A stretch of 28,671 bases of DNA from a virus: IMG/VR virus record IMGVR_UViG_3300037502_001302, positions 1 through 28,671 of that record, one strand, 5' to 3'. Positions 1-6,493 of this stretch are shown here, one piece after another (positions within the stretch are counted from its first letter, which is position 1; each line of letters begins with the position of its first letter). The notes under the pieces were generated by a model that worked only from the letters and a program-made list of their open reading frames with translations, was not told where the DNA came from and did not search any database. The position numbers and the translations under genes were made by a program.

Positions 1-262
1 AAAAAAGGGGTGCGCCGGAATTGTCTTCCACGTCATGTTCCACCCGGGAAAAAATGACGGGCGACAAATCGAAATGCGCCCGTTCTGCCCCATTGGGTGC
101 AAGGTAGTATGTGCCAATTAGCGTTGTTCCCTGCTCCAAGATTTGAACGATAAACCGGAAATCCGCCGGAAGGGGCGAAACGGAAGACGCGAACGTGAAA
201 ATCAATGATTGGTTTACGGGAACGACCACCGCCCCGGGCGATGCTACAATTGAAGCGGGCAT
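1..262 (-). CDS. Minor tail protein, 5' partial copy (contig edge)
   Basis: First 87 codons of the gene that is complete at 26830-28059, cut by the contig start. Its ATG overlaps the stop of the gp10-like gene in a TAATG arrangement. Against the full copy it carries 8 base changes. Six lie in synonymous positions or codons, while Val13 replaces Ile (two bases changed in one codon) and Ser19 replaces Pro. It is not a separate gene: after circularisation it merges with the copy at 26830-28059. See that entry for function. Confidence 0.85.
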   Translation of the reverse strand, partial: MPASIVASPGAVVVPVNQSLIFTFASSVSPLPADFRFIVQILEQGTTLIGTYYLAPNGAERAHFDLSPVIFSRVEHDVEDNSGAPLF

Positions 263-828
263 TACTTTTGTTTTTCTAATTGTTTCTTAATAACAACGCT
301 AATATCTTCTTCCATTGCGTCCATCAGTTTTGATTGCCATTTGGGGTATACTTCGTATGTTCCTAATTTAAAGTATGGAACACCCTCGATTCCTTTGGTT
401 TTGATACTGCGGGCGATGTTAAATGCCGCCGCATTCAATTTGGATTCGGTTTGTTTGATAAATTCCCCCGTGTTTGGGTCTCGTAATCGAATCGGTTTGA
501 CGCGCATCCATTCGCGGATTGCCTCAACCGGGGGTTGTTTGTCCCGGTAGGAAAATTCGCTGCCCCGGTTTATGCGCGTTCCGTTCACGCCTTGGTGTAT
601 GAAAACCGCGTATTTGTCCGCCGGGGGGGTTGCGAAAAATTCAATCTTGGAAGGCTTCACCGCAAACGAAAGTGACTTTTGCAGGGTGCGGGATGCAACG
701 CCGTAGGTTTTGTTTTTGCCAATGGTCTTCGTACCCAAGTTAAGTTTAGACGCGCGGACGGCATCCGCGGCAAAATCCACCAATAACGCTTGGGTATTTG
801 GATACGATATTTTGACCTTTTTAGCCAT
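262..828 (-). CDS. HK97 gp10-like neck/tail completion protein (left copy)
   Basis: 188 aa. The basic N-terminus (MAKKVKISYP), the YAVFIHQGVNGT segment around residues 73-84, and the later VEAIREWM and GVPYF segments resemble HK97 gp10-like tail-completion proteins, which sit at the head-tail neck. This is recognition by pattern and length (gp10-like proteins are usually 110-190 aa), not a search result. The start ATG overlaps the end of the upstream 123-aa gene by 8 nt. The stop overlaps the next ATG as TAATG, so translation is probably coupled. The protein is identical to the copy at 28059-28625 although the DNA differs at 15 positions. Alternative: another small neck or minor tail protein. 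Confidence 0.6.
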   Translation of the reverse strand: MAKKVKISYPNTQALLVDFAADAVRASKLNLGTKTIGKNKTYGVASRTLQKSLSFAVKPSKIEFFATPPADKYAVFIHQGVNGTRINRGSEFSYRDKQPPVEAIREWMRVKPIRLRDPNTGEFIKQTESKLNAAAFNIARSIKTKGIEGVPYFKLGTYEVYPKWQSKLMDAMEEDISVVIKKQLEKQK

Positions 829-1192
829 TTTGAAGGAATCCTAAACCCACCATTTCCGATTCGCTTAAAACGTCCGTAATGGGGCAAATTTGGGCAAACG
901 TAACCACGTTGTGTGTGGTCATGGTTTGCCGAATGTCGGCAACGTCCGCCCCCTGCCACAATGCCAAATACGCTTCAATGTCTGCGCCCGGGTGAATGGT
1001 TATTTCCCAATCCATTTGAACGTTTAACGCCGCCATATTTCCCGCAATCAAAACGGGAAACACCTTCCCTTCATGTTGGTATTCTTCCTGAAACTGCCGG
1101 GGGGCGGTAAGGCAATACAATTCCCGGGAAATCGCTTCCGCCGTTTGCGCCGCGTTCAATGTTCCGCAAGGGGAAGTTAAAATGTATTCCAT
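821..1192 (-). CDS. Hypothetical virion protein (possible neck protein)
   Basis: 123 aa, no recognised motif. It has no signal peptide or membrane segment and looks like a compact soluble protein with three Cys. It lies between the adhesin gene and the gp10-like gene. Its ATG overlaps the upstream stop (TAATG) and its end overlaps the gp10-like start by 8 nt, so it is tightly coupled inside the virion operon. In many phages the small gene beside gp10 is a head-tail adaptor or tail terminator, which makes such a role plausible but unproven. The last 17 codons are repeated at 28618-28671 because of the circular overlap. Confidence 0.55.
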   Translation of the reverse strand: MEYILTSPCGTLNAAQTAEAISRELYCLTAPRQFQEEYQHEGKVFPVLIAGNMAALNVQMDWEITIHPGADIEAYLALWQGADVADIRQTMTTHNVVTFAQICPITDVLSESEMVGLGFLQNG

Positions 1193-2061
1193 TAGTATAC
1201 TGACATTTGGGTATTAAGGTGATTCACAATTGCAGTTGCATCCGTTCGCATACTGCCATTGTAAATGATGCAAAGTTGGGTGCGTCCGTTTAGATAAGTT
1301 TGCCCGCCCAATCCAATTCTTAAAGCCATGAATTGGTTAAATTCTACCTGCGCCGTTCCGTATTTTGTAAACGTTGTTCCCGCCACATTGTCGGTAGAAC
1401 CGACCAAATCGGAACTTCCAAAATCCATATAAAAAATGTGATTTGCCGTTGAAATTCCCGTGGAAATAATTGCGGAAGCACTTGGAGTTCCCAATAGATA
1501 AGGGTTAGTAACTCGGGCGTATTCTAACGCATTTAAATATGTTCTAATTTGGTTGTAATTTGTTGTAGATGTGCCCAACAAATGGTTCAATCCCGTGTTA
1601 TTTGTACTCATAATTCCAAAAACGGAATCGCCATCGGCAACGATTTGGGTGAACGTCATACCCGTTGACGTTCCGTTTCCAAGTATGGCGGGCAACCCGT
1701 TCGAATCGGTAATTACTGCCCCGGTTTGGTAGATGCGCGGTTGCCTCGATGTCGTGGTTTGTGCCACATGGTTTGTCCCGCCGTTTTGGTTGTAAATGGT
1801 TCGAACAAATCCGGTAGTACCCGAACAAAACGCGTTAATGGTTGCCACGTTCAAAAACCCGTTTGCGTCAAATCCAATGTCGGATTCCGCATTGTCGGAT
1901 GCCCGGCGGATGCGGATACACGCCCCCGTGTATGCCGTTCGCAATTTGATAACTCCAATTGCCAATGCCGTACCTGCACCCGGGTAAACATCGAGCAAAG
2001 GCAAAAGGGGGGTTGTGCCAACCCGCCCGGCGGATGCCACCGCGTGAAAGAAATTCATCAT
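1192..2061 (-). CDS. Receptor-binding protein with arabinofuranosidase-B-like catalytic fold
   Basis: 289 aa. Residues about 40-110 match the pattern I know from the AbfB (GH54) catalytic-type domain that is common in phage fibres: AYTGACIRIRRASDNAESD (43-61), IGF, then FVRTIYNQNGG near 85-95 followed by QPRI. The rest is beta-rich and Thr/Asn/Gly-rich, fitting a concanavalin-like sandwich. It is directly coupled to the fibre gene (ATGA overlap at 2058-2061). Likely role: host surface glycan binding, or glycan cleavage, at the tip of the fibre encoded just upstream. Two ATG codons lie in tandem (2061 and 2058). I chose the first because it makes the ATGA overlap. Whether the catalytic residues are kept cannot be judged by eye. 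Confidence 0.65.
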   Translation of the reverse strand: MMNFFHAVASAGRVGTTPLLPLLDVYPGAGTALAIGVIKLRTAYTGACIRIRRASDNAESDIGFDANGFLNVATINAFCSGTTGFVRTIYNQNGGTNHVAQTTTSRQPRIYQTGAVITDSNGLPAILGNGTSTGMTFTQIVADGDSVFGIMSTNNTGLNHLLGTSTTNYNQIRTYLNALEYARVTNPYLLGTPSASAIISTGISTANHIFYMDFGSSDLVGSTDNVAGTTFTKYGTAQVEFNQFMALRIGLGGQTYLNGRTQLCIIYNGSMRTDATAIVNHLNTQMSVY

Positions 2062-4409
2062 ACGGGTTCGCGTTCGCCGGTTACAACGTATGTGTTATTT
2101 GATACGCATTTAATGCCAATAATTGCGTATTGCCCAAACGTAACCGAAAGATATTGAGACGTATTCAAAAGGGTAACCCCGGATGCAGGGACAATTTCAA
2201 TTTTACCCGCGCCCGATTGTTCAATTAAAACCTCATCGCCCAACGCAAATGTTGCCAATGGAATATCCAAGGTTATTTTGCTTGTGTGCGATAAACGAAG
2301 ATACCGCCCGGCATCGCCCGAAACCAATGTGTAAGGCGTTCCGGTTGCGGTTTTGACAATGAAAAATTGCGCGGGTGCGCCGGACAAATCGGAATAATTT
2401 CCAGACGTTGCCACCGCCGCCAAACCCGAAACGGCGAACGTAACCGAATCCGTGGTGGGGTTCGTGGTAAGGGTCATATTCGCCCCCGCCACCAAGGTAA
2501 GTGTGTCGTTTCCCGAATCGGCAATTACCGGAAATTGACCTGAAACGGCGATGGTATTAAAACTATCTGAACCACCCCCGCCCCCGCTTGCGGCAATCGT
2601 AATGGTATCATTCGCCGCATCAGGCGTTAGGGTCACATTCGCGCCCGCAATAAGTGTGAGGGTGTCCGTCTTTGTGTCCGCCGCAATCGTGGTCGCCCCA
2701 ACTTGGAAATTGGAAAACGCGTTTTGGTTCACTTCCGCGCCCGCTTGGATGCCGTCTAATTTCGTTTTGTCGGTTGCGGACATCGAACCCGCCGCGGACG
2801 TGGTCGCCGCGCTAATGGTCACATTTCGCGTTGTCGTTCCCGTTACGGAAATGGGGGCAGTCCCCGTTACCGCCGAAACAATTGCGGGTTTGTTTAGTAT
2901 CTGTGCGTCCCCTGAAACGGCGTTCCAATCCGCGTTCACGTTCACTTCCGCACCCGCGGCGATTCCATCCAATTTAGATTTGTCCGCCGCCGACATAACG
3001 CCCGCATTCGTGGTGGTCGCCCCGGCAATTGTCGTATCCCCTCCCGTGGATGAATTAACCGCCACGTTGGTAGACGTGGGGGTGTTGGTCAAATCGGTAG
3101 GAATGTGGTATAAATTGGATGTTCCTTGGGGTACATTGTCGGTGTTCAATGTCGTTTCCGCCGGAACGCCTGAACCATTGCCCAACCAAATTTTCCCATT
3201 CGGCAAATTGGGCAAATCCTCATTGTTGCCCATGCCGTAAATAACCCCGGAAACTTTGTTGCCCCCCGTGTTTACGTGGAGAATAACGCCCAACTTTTGA
3301 ATTGCATTTGCCCCCGTGGGTTTGGTAGTAACCCAACCCCCGGAATGCCCCAACCAAACTTCTTGCCCGGGGGTGTAAATGGACGCGTTGGGGACATCTA
3401 CATTATTGATAAACCCAACTGCAATTGCCTTCCCGGATGCGCCCGCAATTAACGTTTCATCCAAGATAAATTGGGCGGGAAAATTCGTCGCCGCATCCGC
3501 CCCGATAACTTCCGCTTCATTGCCCGCGTTGCCCGTTACGTGGACGGGCGTTCCCTTTGGAAGTGTGACCCCGGAAACGTTTTTTACTTGTTCGTAAATG
3601 TCAATTACCACAACGTCCCCAACTTCCCCATTGACCGAAAAAACATCGTTCACTTGTGCGCCCGCCTCGATGCCCGCCAACTTCGAAATATCCGCCGCCG
3701 TGGTGAACTTGTGCGCCGTGGTGGTGTCGTCGATGTCGTCCGCATCCAACACAACATCCCCCGTTTGTCCATTGACCGAATCCACCGCCCCCGCCGCGCC
3801 CGTAATGCTCAAAGTAACCACCCCTTCCCCGTTATCCGTCAACGTCCCATTGGTCACGTTTATTTGCCGAACGGACGGAACATCCACCGCGCCATTGATT
3901 GTGCGAACCCTCAGGATGCCGCGCCTTTGGTACGTGTTTTCCCCGGTTGCCGGGTTCACGCCATCGAGGGGGGCGTAGCAACTTCCCCAATCGTAGTTCG
4001 TTTCAAGTGATACCGAAAGTAACGCCCCGCAGTTTACGTTTTTGTCTTTGTGAATGATGGGCCTAACGGAAGCGGAACGTACCAAAAATTCCGTGTCGAA
4101 GAAAATCCAACCCGTGGTTATGTCGGAAATAATATCTTCCGCGCATTGTTCCGAATCGGAAATTACTTGTTTAGATTGTTCGTATGAATCCCCGGTAATT
4201 GCGGACATATCAATAATATACACGTCCAACGTGTACACCTTTGTTCCGTCTTCGTAATTCGCCCCAAGATATACGCAATGCATCAGGGGGTATTCCTGCA
4301 ATTTGTCCAAATCCAAATCGGAAGGTTCGCCGTGGGAAAAGGAACGGATAAAATAATGGGCGTTGGCAAACTCCCGGAATCGTTCAATTAGCGCGTTGTA
4401 TGTAATCAT
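2058..4409 (-). CDS. Fusion of a neck/tail-terminator-like domain with a long tail fibre
   Basis: 783 aa. Residues 1 to about 165 (starting MITYNALIERFREFANAHYF, with the later EYPLMHCVY) form a compact domain. It resembles a stand-alone 150-170 aa protein seen in Bacteroidota phages, possibly a tail terminator or neck protein. The rest is fibre. It has two VNG-x-GDVV motifs (about 208-224 and 255-270) and three copies of a fibre repeat built on KLxGIxAGAxVN, near residues 238-252, 470-488 and 542-560. Long Thr/Ala/Gly-rich beta stretches and a GGGGG hinge follow, ending in a C-terminal domain of about 100 aa. The start ATG overlaps the -1 frame stop of the chaperone gene (ATGA, 4406-4409). 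The fusion suggests the fibre is anchored by its own neck or tail domain. Confidence 0.7.
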   Translation of the reverse strand: MITYNALIERFREFANAHYFIRSFSHGEPSDLDLDKLQEYPLMHCVYLGANYEDGTKVYTLDVYIIDMSAITGDSYEQSKQVISDSEQCAEDIISDITTGWIFFDTEFLVRSASVRPIIHKDKNVNCGALLSVSLETNYDWGSCYAPLDGVNPATGENTYQRRGILRVRTINGAVDVPSVRQINVTNGTLTDNGEGVVTLSITGAAGAVDSVNGQTGDVVLDADDIDDTTTAHKFTTAADISKLAGIEAGAQVNDVFSVNGEVGDVVVIDIYEQVKNVSGVTLPKGTPVHVTGNAGNEAEVIGADAATNFPAQFILDETLIAGASGKAIAVGFINNVDVPNASIYTPGQEVWLGHSGGWVTTKPTGANAIQKLGVILHVNTGGNKVSGVIYGMGNNEDLPNLPNGKIWLGNGSGVPAETTLNTDNVPQGTSNLYHIPTDLTNTPTSTNVAVNSSTGGDTTIAGATTTNAGVMSAADKSKLDGIAAGAEVNVNADWNAVSGDAQILNKPAIVSAVTGTAPISVTGTTTRNVTISAATTSAAGSMSATDKTKLDGIQAGAEVNQNAFSNFQVGATTIAADTKTDTLTLIAGANVTLTPDAANDTITIAASGGGGGSDSFNTIAVSGQFPVIADSGNDTLTLVAGANMTLTTNPTTDSVTFAVSGLAAVATSGNYSDLSGAPAQFFIVKTATGTPYTLVSGDAGRYLRLSHTSKITLDIPLATFALGDEVLIEQSGAGKIEIVPASGVTLLNTSQYLSVTFGQYAIIGIKCVSNNTYVVTGEREPV
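2731..3699 (-). repeat. Three degenerate fibre repeats coding KLxGIxAGAxVN
   Basis: Three related segments lie at about 2731-2783, 2944-2998 and 3660-3699, all inside the fibre gene and in frame. The first two are the closest pair and both read D-K-(T/S)-KLDGI-(Q/A)-AGAEVN. The third is diverged (KLAGIEAGAQVN). Such repeats are typical of trimeric phage fibre shafts and may allow length change by recombination. Confidence 0.75.
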
Positions 4410-4630
4410 TTCTTCATTCGTATTTGGGCAACATCATTCATATATGCAAGGTGTTGCAAGGTTACTTCAATTGGAAGTTTCGTAACTGCTTCCAAACGTA
4501 AAACATCCTCGCCTGCCATCTTGTAAAGAATGTCGTACCACCCCCATTTTTTAGAAACACCATCCCCATTTCCCCCGTCATTGCCAAAGATTGAATTGTA
4601 GAATTCAACCACATTTTTTTGGTAGTCGAA
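4406..4630 (-). CDS. Tail assembly chaperone, -1 frame extension (probable programmed frameshift)
   Basis: This frame is -1 relative to the 4462-5091 gene. It is open from the T9 run (4629-4637) to a TAA-free end at 4406, where its TGA overlaps the fibre ATG as ATGA. After the slip it reads F-D-Y-Q-K-N-V-V-E-F, then KKWGWYDILYKMAGEDVLRL and a Lys-rich tail, about 74 residues. The WGWY-type C-terminus is what I recall at the natural end of full-length Bacteroidota phage homologues. Stop-start coupling to the next gene supports it as the real terminus of a longer product. A GTG at 4612 could start it internally, but no RBS is visible. Alternative: a one-base deletion in a homopolymer, either real or a sequencing error. 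Confidence 0.65.
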   Translation of the reverse strand, partial: FDYQKNVVEFYNSIFGNDGGNGDGVSKKWGWYDILYKMAGEDVLRLEAVTKLPIEVTLQHLAYMNDVAQIRMKK

Positions 4631-5091
4631 AAAAAAAGCAATACCCCGGCATACAATTCCGCTTTTGCTTCCCGGAAGGGGGCAGGGTCTTCTTTTGCGG
4701 TGTATGGTTCGATTTCGTACACGTCCCCGAATCGCCGGGTAATTTTGCGGTACAATAACGCCATAATTTTATCCGCGTTCGTATACATATCCTTGGAATG
4801 GTTTTCCATGTCAATCCATTCTCCCGTGGTAAATTCTGACCAATCCGGGATAAATCCGTAATCCGTTCCGTTCAGGTTAATGACCTTTTGGTGTTTGGCA
4901 ACTTCCGTGTCGCACAATGTGCCAATGTGTTCAATGGCTCTATCGAACACTTTGGAGGGCAATTTACGCACCGAAACTTCCGCCATACCCGAAACTACCG
5001 CTAACACCTTAACCGGGTCATTTTGGGTCTTAATTGCGATATACTGACCTAACGTCAAATCTTCGAATCGGGCGGGCAATGCAATTTCCAT
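4462..5091 (-). CDS. Tail assembly chaperone, zero frame
   Basis: 209 aa. The N-terminus (MEIALPARFEDLTLGQYIAI) and the middle part (GFIPDWSEFTTGEWIDMEN, then MALLYRKI and YEIEPY) match my memory of a widespread Bacteroidota phage protein placed as a tail chaperone. These chaperones bind the tape measure during tail assembly. The first gene after terminator 5129-5157, it likely opens the virion operon. Codons CTT TTT TTT at 4630-4638 give a T TTT TTT heptamer of the X XXY YYZ type. Beyond it the zero frame runs 55 more codons (low-complexity, no recognised motif), while the -1 frame carries the conserved-looking end. That is the lambda G/GT arrangement. Confidence 0.65.
   Translation of the reverse strand: MEIALPARFEDLTLGQYIAIKTQNDPVKVLAVVSGMAEVSVRKLPSKVFDRAIEHIGTLCDTEVAKHQKVINLNGTDYGFIPDWSEFTTGEWIDMENHSKDMYTNADKIMALLYRKITRRFGDVYEIEPYTAKEDPAPFREAKAELYAGVLLFFSTTKKMWLNSTIQSLAMTGEMGMVFLKNGGGTTFFTRWQARMFYVWKQLRNFQLK
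4630..4636 (-). promoter_or_regulatory. Candidate -1 slippery heptamer T TTT TTT
   Basis: On the minus strand, a run of nine T (4637-4629) lies in the phase CTT TTT TTT TCG, so the heptamer 4636-4630 satisfies X XXY YYZ with all T. A second homopolymer, A7 at 4620-4614, follows 8 nt later. Ribosomal slippage, polymerase slippage on T9, or a homopolymer sequencing error would each join the two frames. Confidence 0.6.
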
Positions 5092-5095
5092 AATC

Positions 5096-5103
5096 TAATG
5101 ACG
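5096..5103 (-). promoter_or_regulatory. Shared late-leader motif CGTCATTA (copy 1)
   Basis: CGTCATTA lies 4 nt before the chaperone ATG (minus strand) and just after a terminator. No TAnnTTTG element is visible here. The same 8-mer lies upstream of the 19889 gene in the same setting. It could be part of a promoter for the phage sigma factor, but two copies are weak evidence. Confidence 0.25.
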
Positions 5104-5128
5104 TGTTGTTTTGATTTCTTGTTAAACG

Positions 5129-5157
5129 CAAAAATGGGGGCAAATGCCCCCGCTTTT
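5129..5157 (-). terminator. Intrinsic terminator
   Basis: On the minus strand GCGGGGGCA, a short TTT loop and TGCCCCC form a stem, followed by ATTTTTGC. It lies 27 nt after the stop at 5184 and closes the 5650-5184 unit before the virion operon starts. Confidence 0.8.
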
Positions 5158-5183
5158 GTGTTTCCGTCAATTTCAATCGTTGT

Positions 5184-5387
5184 TCATGGCAAAGGGTCAA
5201 AGTGTGGGACAATTTCAACATCACCATTTTGCCCGGTTGCCACCAAGTACGTGACCCCTGCCCATTCGAACGTTTGAACGTCCGTTTCAGCCGTTTGGAT
5301 GTGGTGGATGTGGTGGGCATACGCCCCCGCCGCGATGAGGGCGGAAATGCCTACGGCAATTGCCGCGAAGTTCATTGCCCGTGTCAT
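5184..5387 (-). CDS. Small membrane-anchored or exported protein
   Basis: 67 aa. Residues 6-24 (NFAAIAVGISALIAAGAYA) are a hydrophobic segment suited to a signal anchor or signal peptide, with AYA as a possible cleavage site. A His-rich patch (HHIHH) follows, then a short soluble domain of about 35 aa rich in acidic residues. The ATG overlaps the upstream stop as ATGA, so both proteins are made from promoter 5690-5720. The context is an accessory block between terminase and the virion operon. A phage membrane protein here could act in superinfection exclusion or envelope modification, but nothing in the sequence proves it. Confidence 0.6.
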   Translation of the reverse strand: MTRAMNFAAIAVGISALIAAGAYAHHIHHIQTAETDVQTFEWAGVTYLVATGQNGDVEIVPHFDPLP

Positions 5388-5650
5388 TCTTCCGGGTGTG
5401 TTGGTTGGTCAATTTCCAAGTATAAACCGCCGTCCAAATGCCACGTGGCCTTCACATTGGATTCGCCCCAACATTCGGTCGCAACGTTCACGAATGATTG
5501 GTGCGTTTCGGGCGTTGCCCCGGCAATTTCAATGTCAATGCACATTTTGTAGGGGGTCAACACCGCGTCATCATAGCGGTAAATGTCAAGCAAAGATTGT
5601 ACGTCTTGTTGAAAAACGGCAAAGTTGCCGGGGATTGGAAGTTGTTTCAT
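5384..5650 (-). CDS. Hypothetical accessory protein
   Basis: 88 aa from the ATG at 5650 (MKQLPIPGNF). A longer reading from 5692 would run through the CA-rich leader and start inside the promoter, so I rejected it. The protein is acidic, with no signal or membrane segment and no family I recognise. It is the first gene of a two-gene unit with 5184-5387 (ATGA overlap). It has its own TAnnTTTG promoter and a long CA-rich untranslated leader ending in ACACACACC before the ATG. Confidence 0.6.
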   Translation of the reverse strand: MKQLPIPGNFAVFQQDVQSLLDIYRYDDAVLTPYKMCIDIEIAGATPETHQSFVNVATECWGESNVKATWHLDGGLYLEIDQPTHPEE

Positions 5651-5689
5651 GGTGTGTGTTTTATTTGATTGGTTGGTTCGTGTGTGGGT

Positions 5690-5720
5690 CAAATATACAA
5701 CCCCTTTTTCTTTTGTGCGG
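5690..5720 (-). promoter_or_regulatory. Bacteroidota-type promoter P5 (for 5650 unit)
   Basis: -7 element TATATTTG at 5697-5690 (minus strand). The expected -33 position, 19 nt upstream, lacks TTG (it reads CGC), so this copy is weaker at -33. It shares the AAAAGAAAAA spacer block with P4 and has a CA-rich leader before the ATG. Confidence 0.6.
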
Positions 5721-5753
5721 GGTGTATCAAATTTCCTTTTTTGACGCGATGCC

Positions 5754-5987
5754 TTATTTCTTTAATTGTGCCATCATTGCGGTTGCCCATTCGTCCGCCG
5801 CGTCAACGCCCATTGTGTATTCGAGAGCGGTGTAAATTCCACCTGCAACGTCCGCATCATAGTTGGACATATCGGTGAAAACGGATTGATACATTTCCTT
5901 CAAGAATGCCACGGGGCGGGTCTTCAACGCGTTGAATACAACATTGCTTGCGTGGGTCATTCCTTGGGTGTTGGCTTGCGTGGTCAT
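5754..5987 (-). CDS. Hypothetical accessory protein
   Basis: 77 aa, start ATG at 5987. Small, Ala/Met-rich and mostly helical in appearance, with no Cys and no membrane segment. I do not recognise the family. It stands alone between promoter 6019-6048 and the promoter of the next unit, with the CA-rich leader directly before the ATG. Single-gene cassettes of this type in phages often carry early takeover or anti-defence proteins. That is inference from layout only. Confidence 0.6.
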   Translation of the reverse strand: MTTQANTQGMTHASNVVFNALKTRPVAFLKEMYQSVFTDMSNYDADVAGGIYTALEYTMGVDAADEWATAMMAQLKK

Positions 5988-6018
5988 GGTGTGTGTGTTT
6001 GTGTGTTGTTTGATGGTG

Positions 6019-6048
6019 TAAAGATAGGGCGGTTTTTTCTTTTGTCAA
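6019..6048 (-). promoter_or_regulatory. Bacteroidota-type promoter P4 (for 5987 gene)
   Basis: Minus strand: TTG at 6048-6046, 19 nt, then TATCTTTA at 6026-6019 (one mismatch to TAnnTTTG). The leader after it is nearly the same as that of P3 (ATCAAACAACACACAAACAC). Confidence 0.65.
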
Positions 6049-6080
6049 GTTTTTTTCAAACTTTTTTTTCTTTGGGGGTG

Positions 6081-6110
6081 AAAACCCCCGCCCCGGTTAA
6101 GGGGCAGGGG
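6081..6110 (-). terminator. Intrinsic terminator
   Basis: Minus strand CCCCTGCCCC, loop TTAACC, GGGGCGGGGG, then TTTTC. The stem is GC-only apart from one bulged T. It begins 9 nt after the stop at 6119. The T tail is short, so efficiency is uncertain. Confidence 0.6.
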
Positions 6111-6118
6111 ATGCCAAA

Positions 6119-6364
6119 TCAATCTTGGAACAATTCGGGGTTCATACTTCTCGAAAGATTTTCGCACATTTCCATTGCGTTATCCATGTTTGAGAAATAA
6201 AGGTTTAACAACCCCCCAATCAGTTGCAACCTCCACGGGGTTTTGCCTCCTTCCGTGTTGGTTAGGTAAAATGAAATGCCCGTTTCGGAATCGTTCGGCA
6301 TAACGTCAATTTCATAGAATCCTTTTGAGATTCGGCGGGCGGAAACTTTGGCGGTGATTTTCAT
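6119..6364 (-). CDS. Hypothetical accessory protein
   Basis: 81 aa, start ATG at 6364 (MKITAKVSARRISKGFYEID). It looks like an alpha-beta protein: beta-rich first half, then a helical Met/Asn-rich end. No membrane segment, Cys or known motif. It is a single-gene unit, with promoter 6396-6425 and a CA-rich leader in front and terminator 6081-6110 behind. I do not recognise a family. The layout suggests an early expressed accessory function. Confidence 0.6.
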   Translation of the reverse strand: MKITAKVSARRISKGFYEIDVMPNDSETGISFYLTNTEGGKTPWRLQLIGGLLNLYFSNMDNAMEMCENLSRSMNPELFQD

Positions 6365-6395
6365 AACGTGTGTGTTTGTGTGTTGTTTGATGCGT

Positions 6396-6425
6396 CAAAG
6401 ATACAATGGTTTTTCAATCCTGCAA
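6396..6425 (-). promoter_or_regulatory. Bacteroidota-type promoter P3 (for 6364 gene)
   Basis: Minus strand: TTG at 6425-6423, 19 nt, then TATCTTTG at 6403-6396, an exact TAnnTTTG. The block GTTGCAGGATT around the -33 is also seen at P2 and in part at P1. The leader is CA-rich up to the ATG. Confidence 0.75.
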
Positions 6426-6454
6426 CTATTTTTCAAACTTTTTTTGATTGGTGG

Positions 6455-6487
6455 GAAAAATAAGGGGGGAGCCAATCGCCCCCCCCC
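6455..6487 (-). terminator. Intrinsic terminator
   Basis: Minus strand: a G run, CGATTGGCT, CCCCCC, then TTATTTTT. The stem is a pure G/C homopolymer pair. It lies directly after the stop at 6494 and ends the 6832-6494 unit. Confidence 0.75.
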
Positions 6488-6493
6488 GGGGAA

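Larger units (their letters stand above)
1..874. repeat. Terminal redundancy, left copy
   Basis: Bases 1-874 align without gaps to 27798-28671 (offset 27797). I count 23 substitutions, about 97.4 percent identity: 8 in 1-261 and 15 in the 262-828 gene. The copy holds the start of the 409-aa tail gene, the whole 188-aa gp10-like gene and the end of the 123-aa gene. The simplest reading is a circular or circularly permuted genome whose contig ends come from two strain variants. A true diverged duplication is less likely because gene order continues perfectly across the junction. Confidence 0.9.

Noticed and set aside
657-959. Minus-strand 100-aa frame across the gp10-like/123-aa boundary
   Set aside because: It overlaps two better-supported genes that have coupling overlaps, and its Arg/Pro/His-rich composition is typical of an off-frame reading.
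2551-3240. Plus-strand open frame of 229 aa opposite the fibre
   Set aside because: It is the complement of the repeat-rich fibre and shows its mirrored repeats (FTSAPAAIPSNL); no start signal or neighbours.
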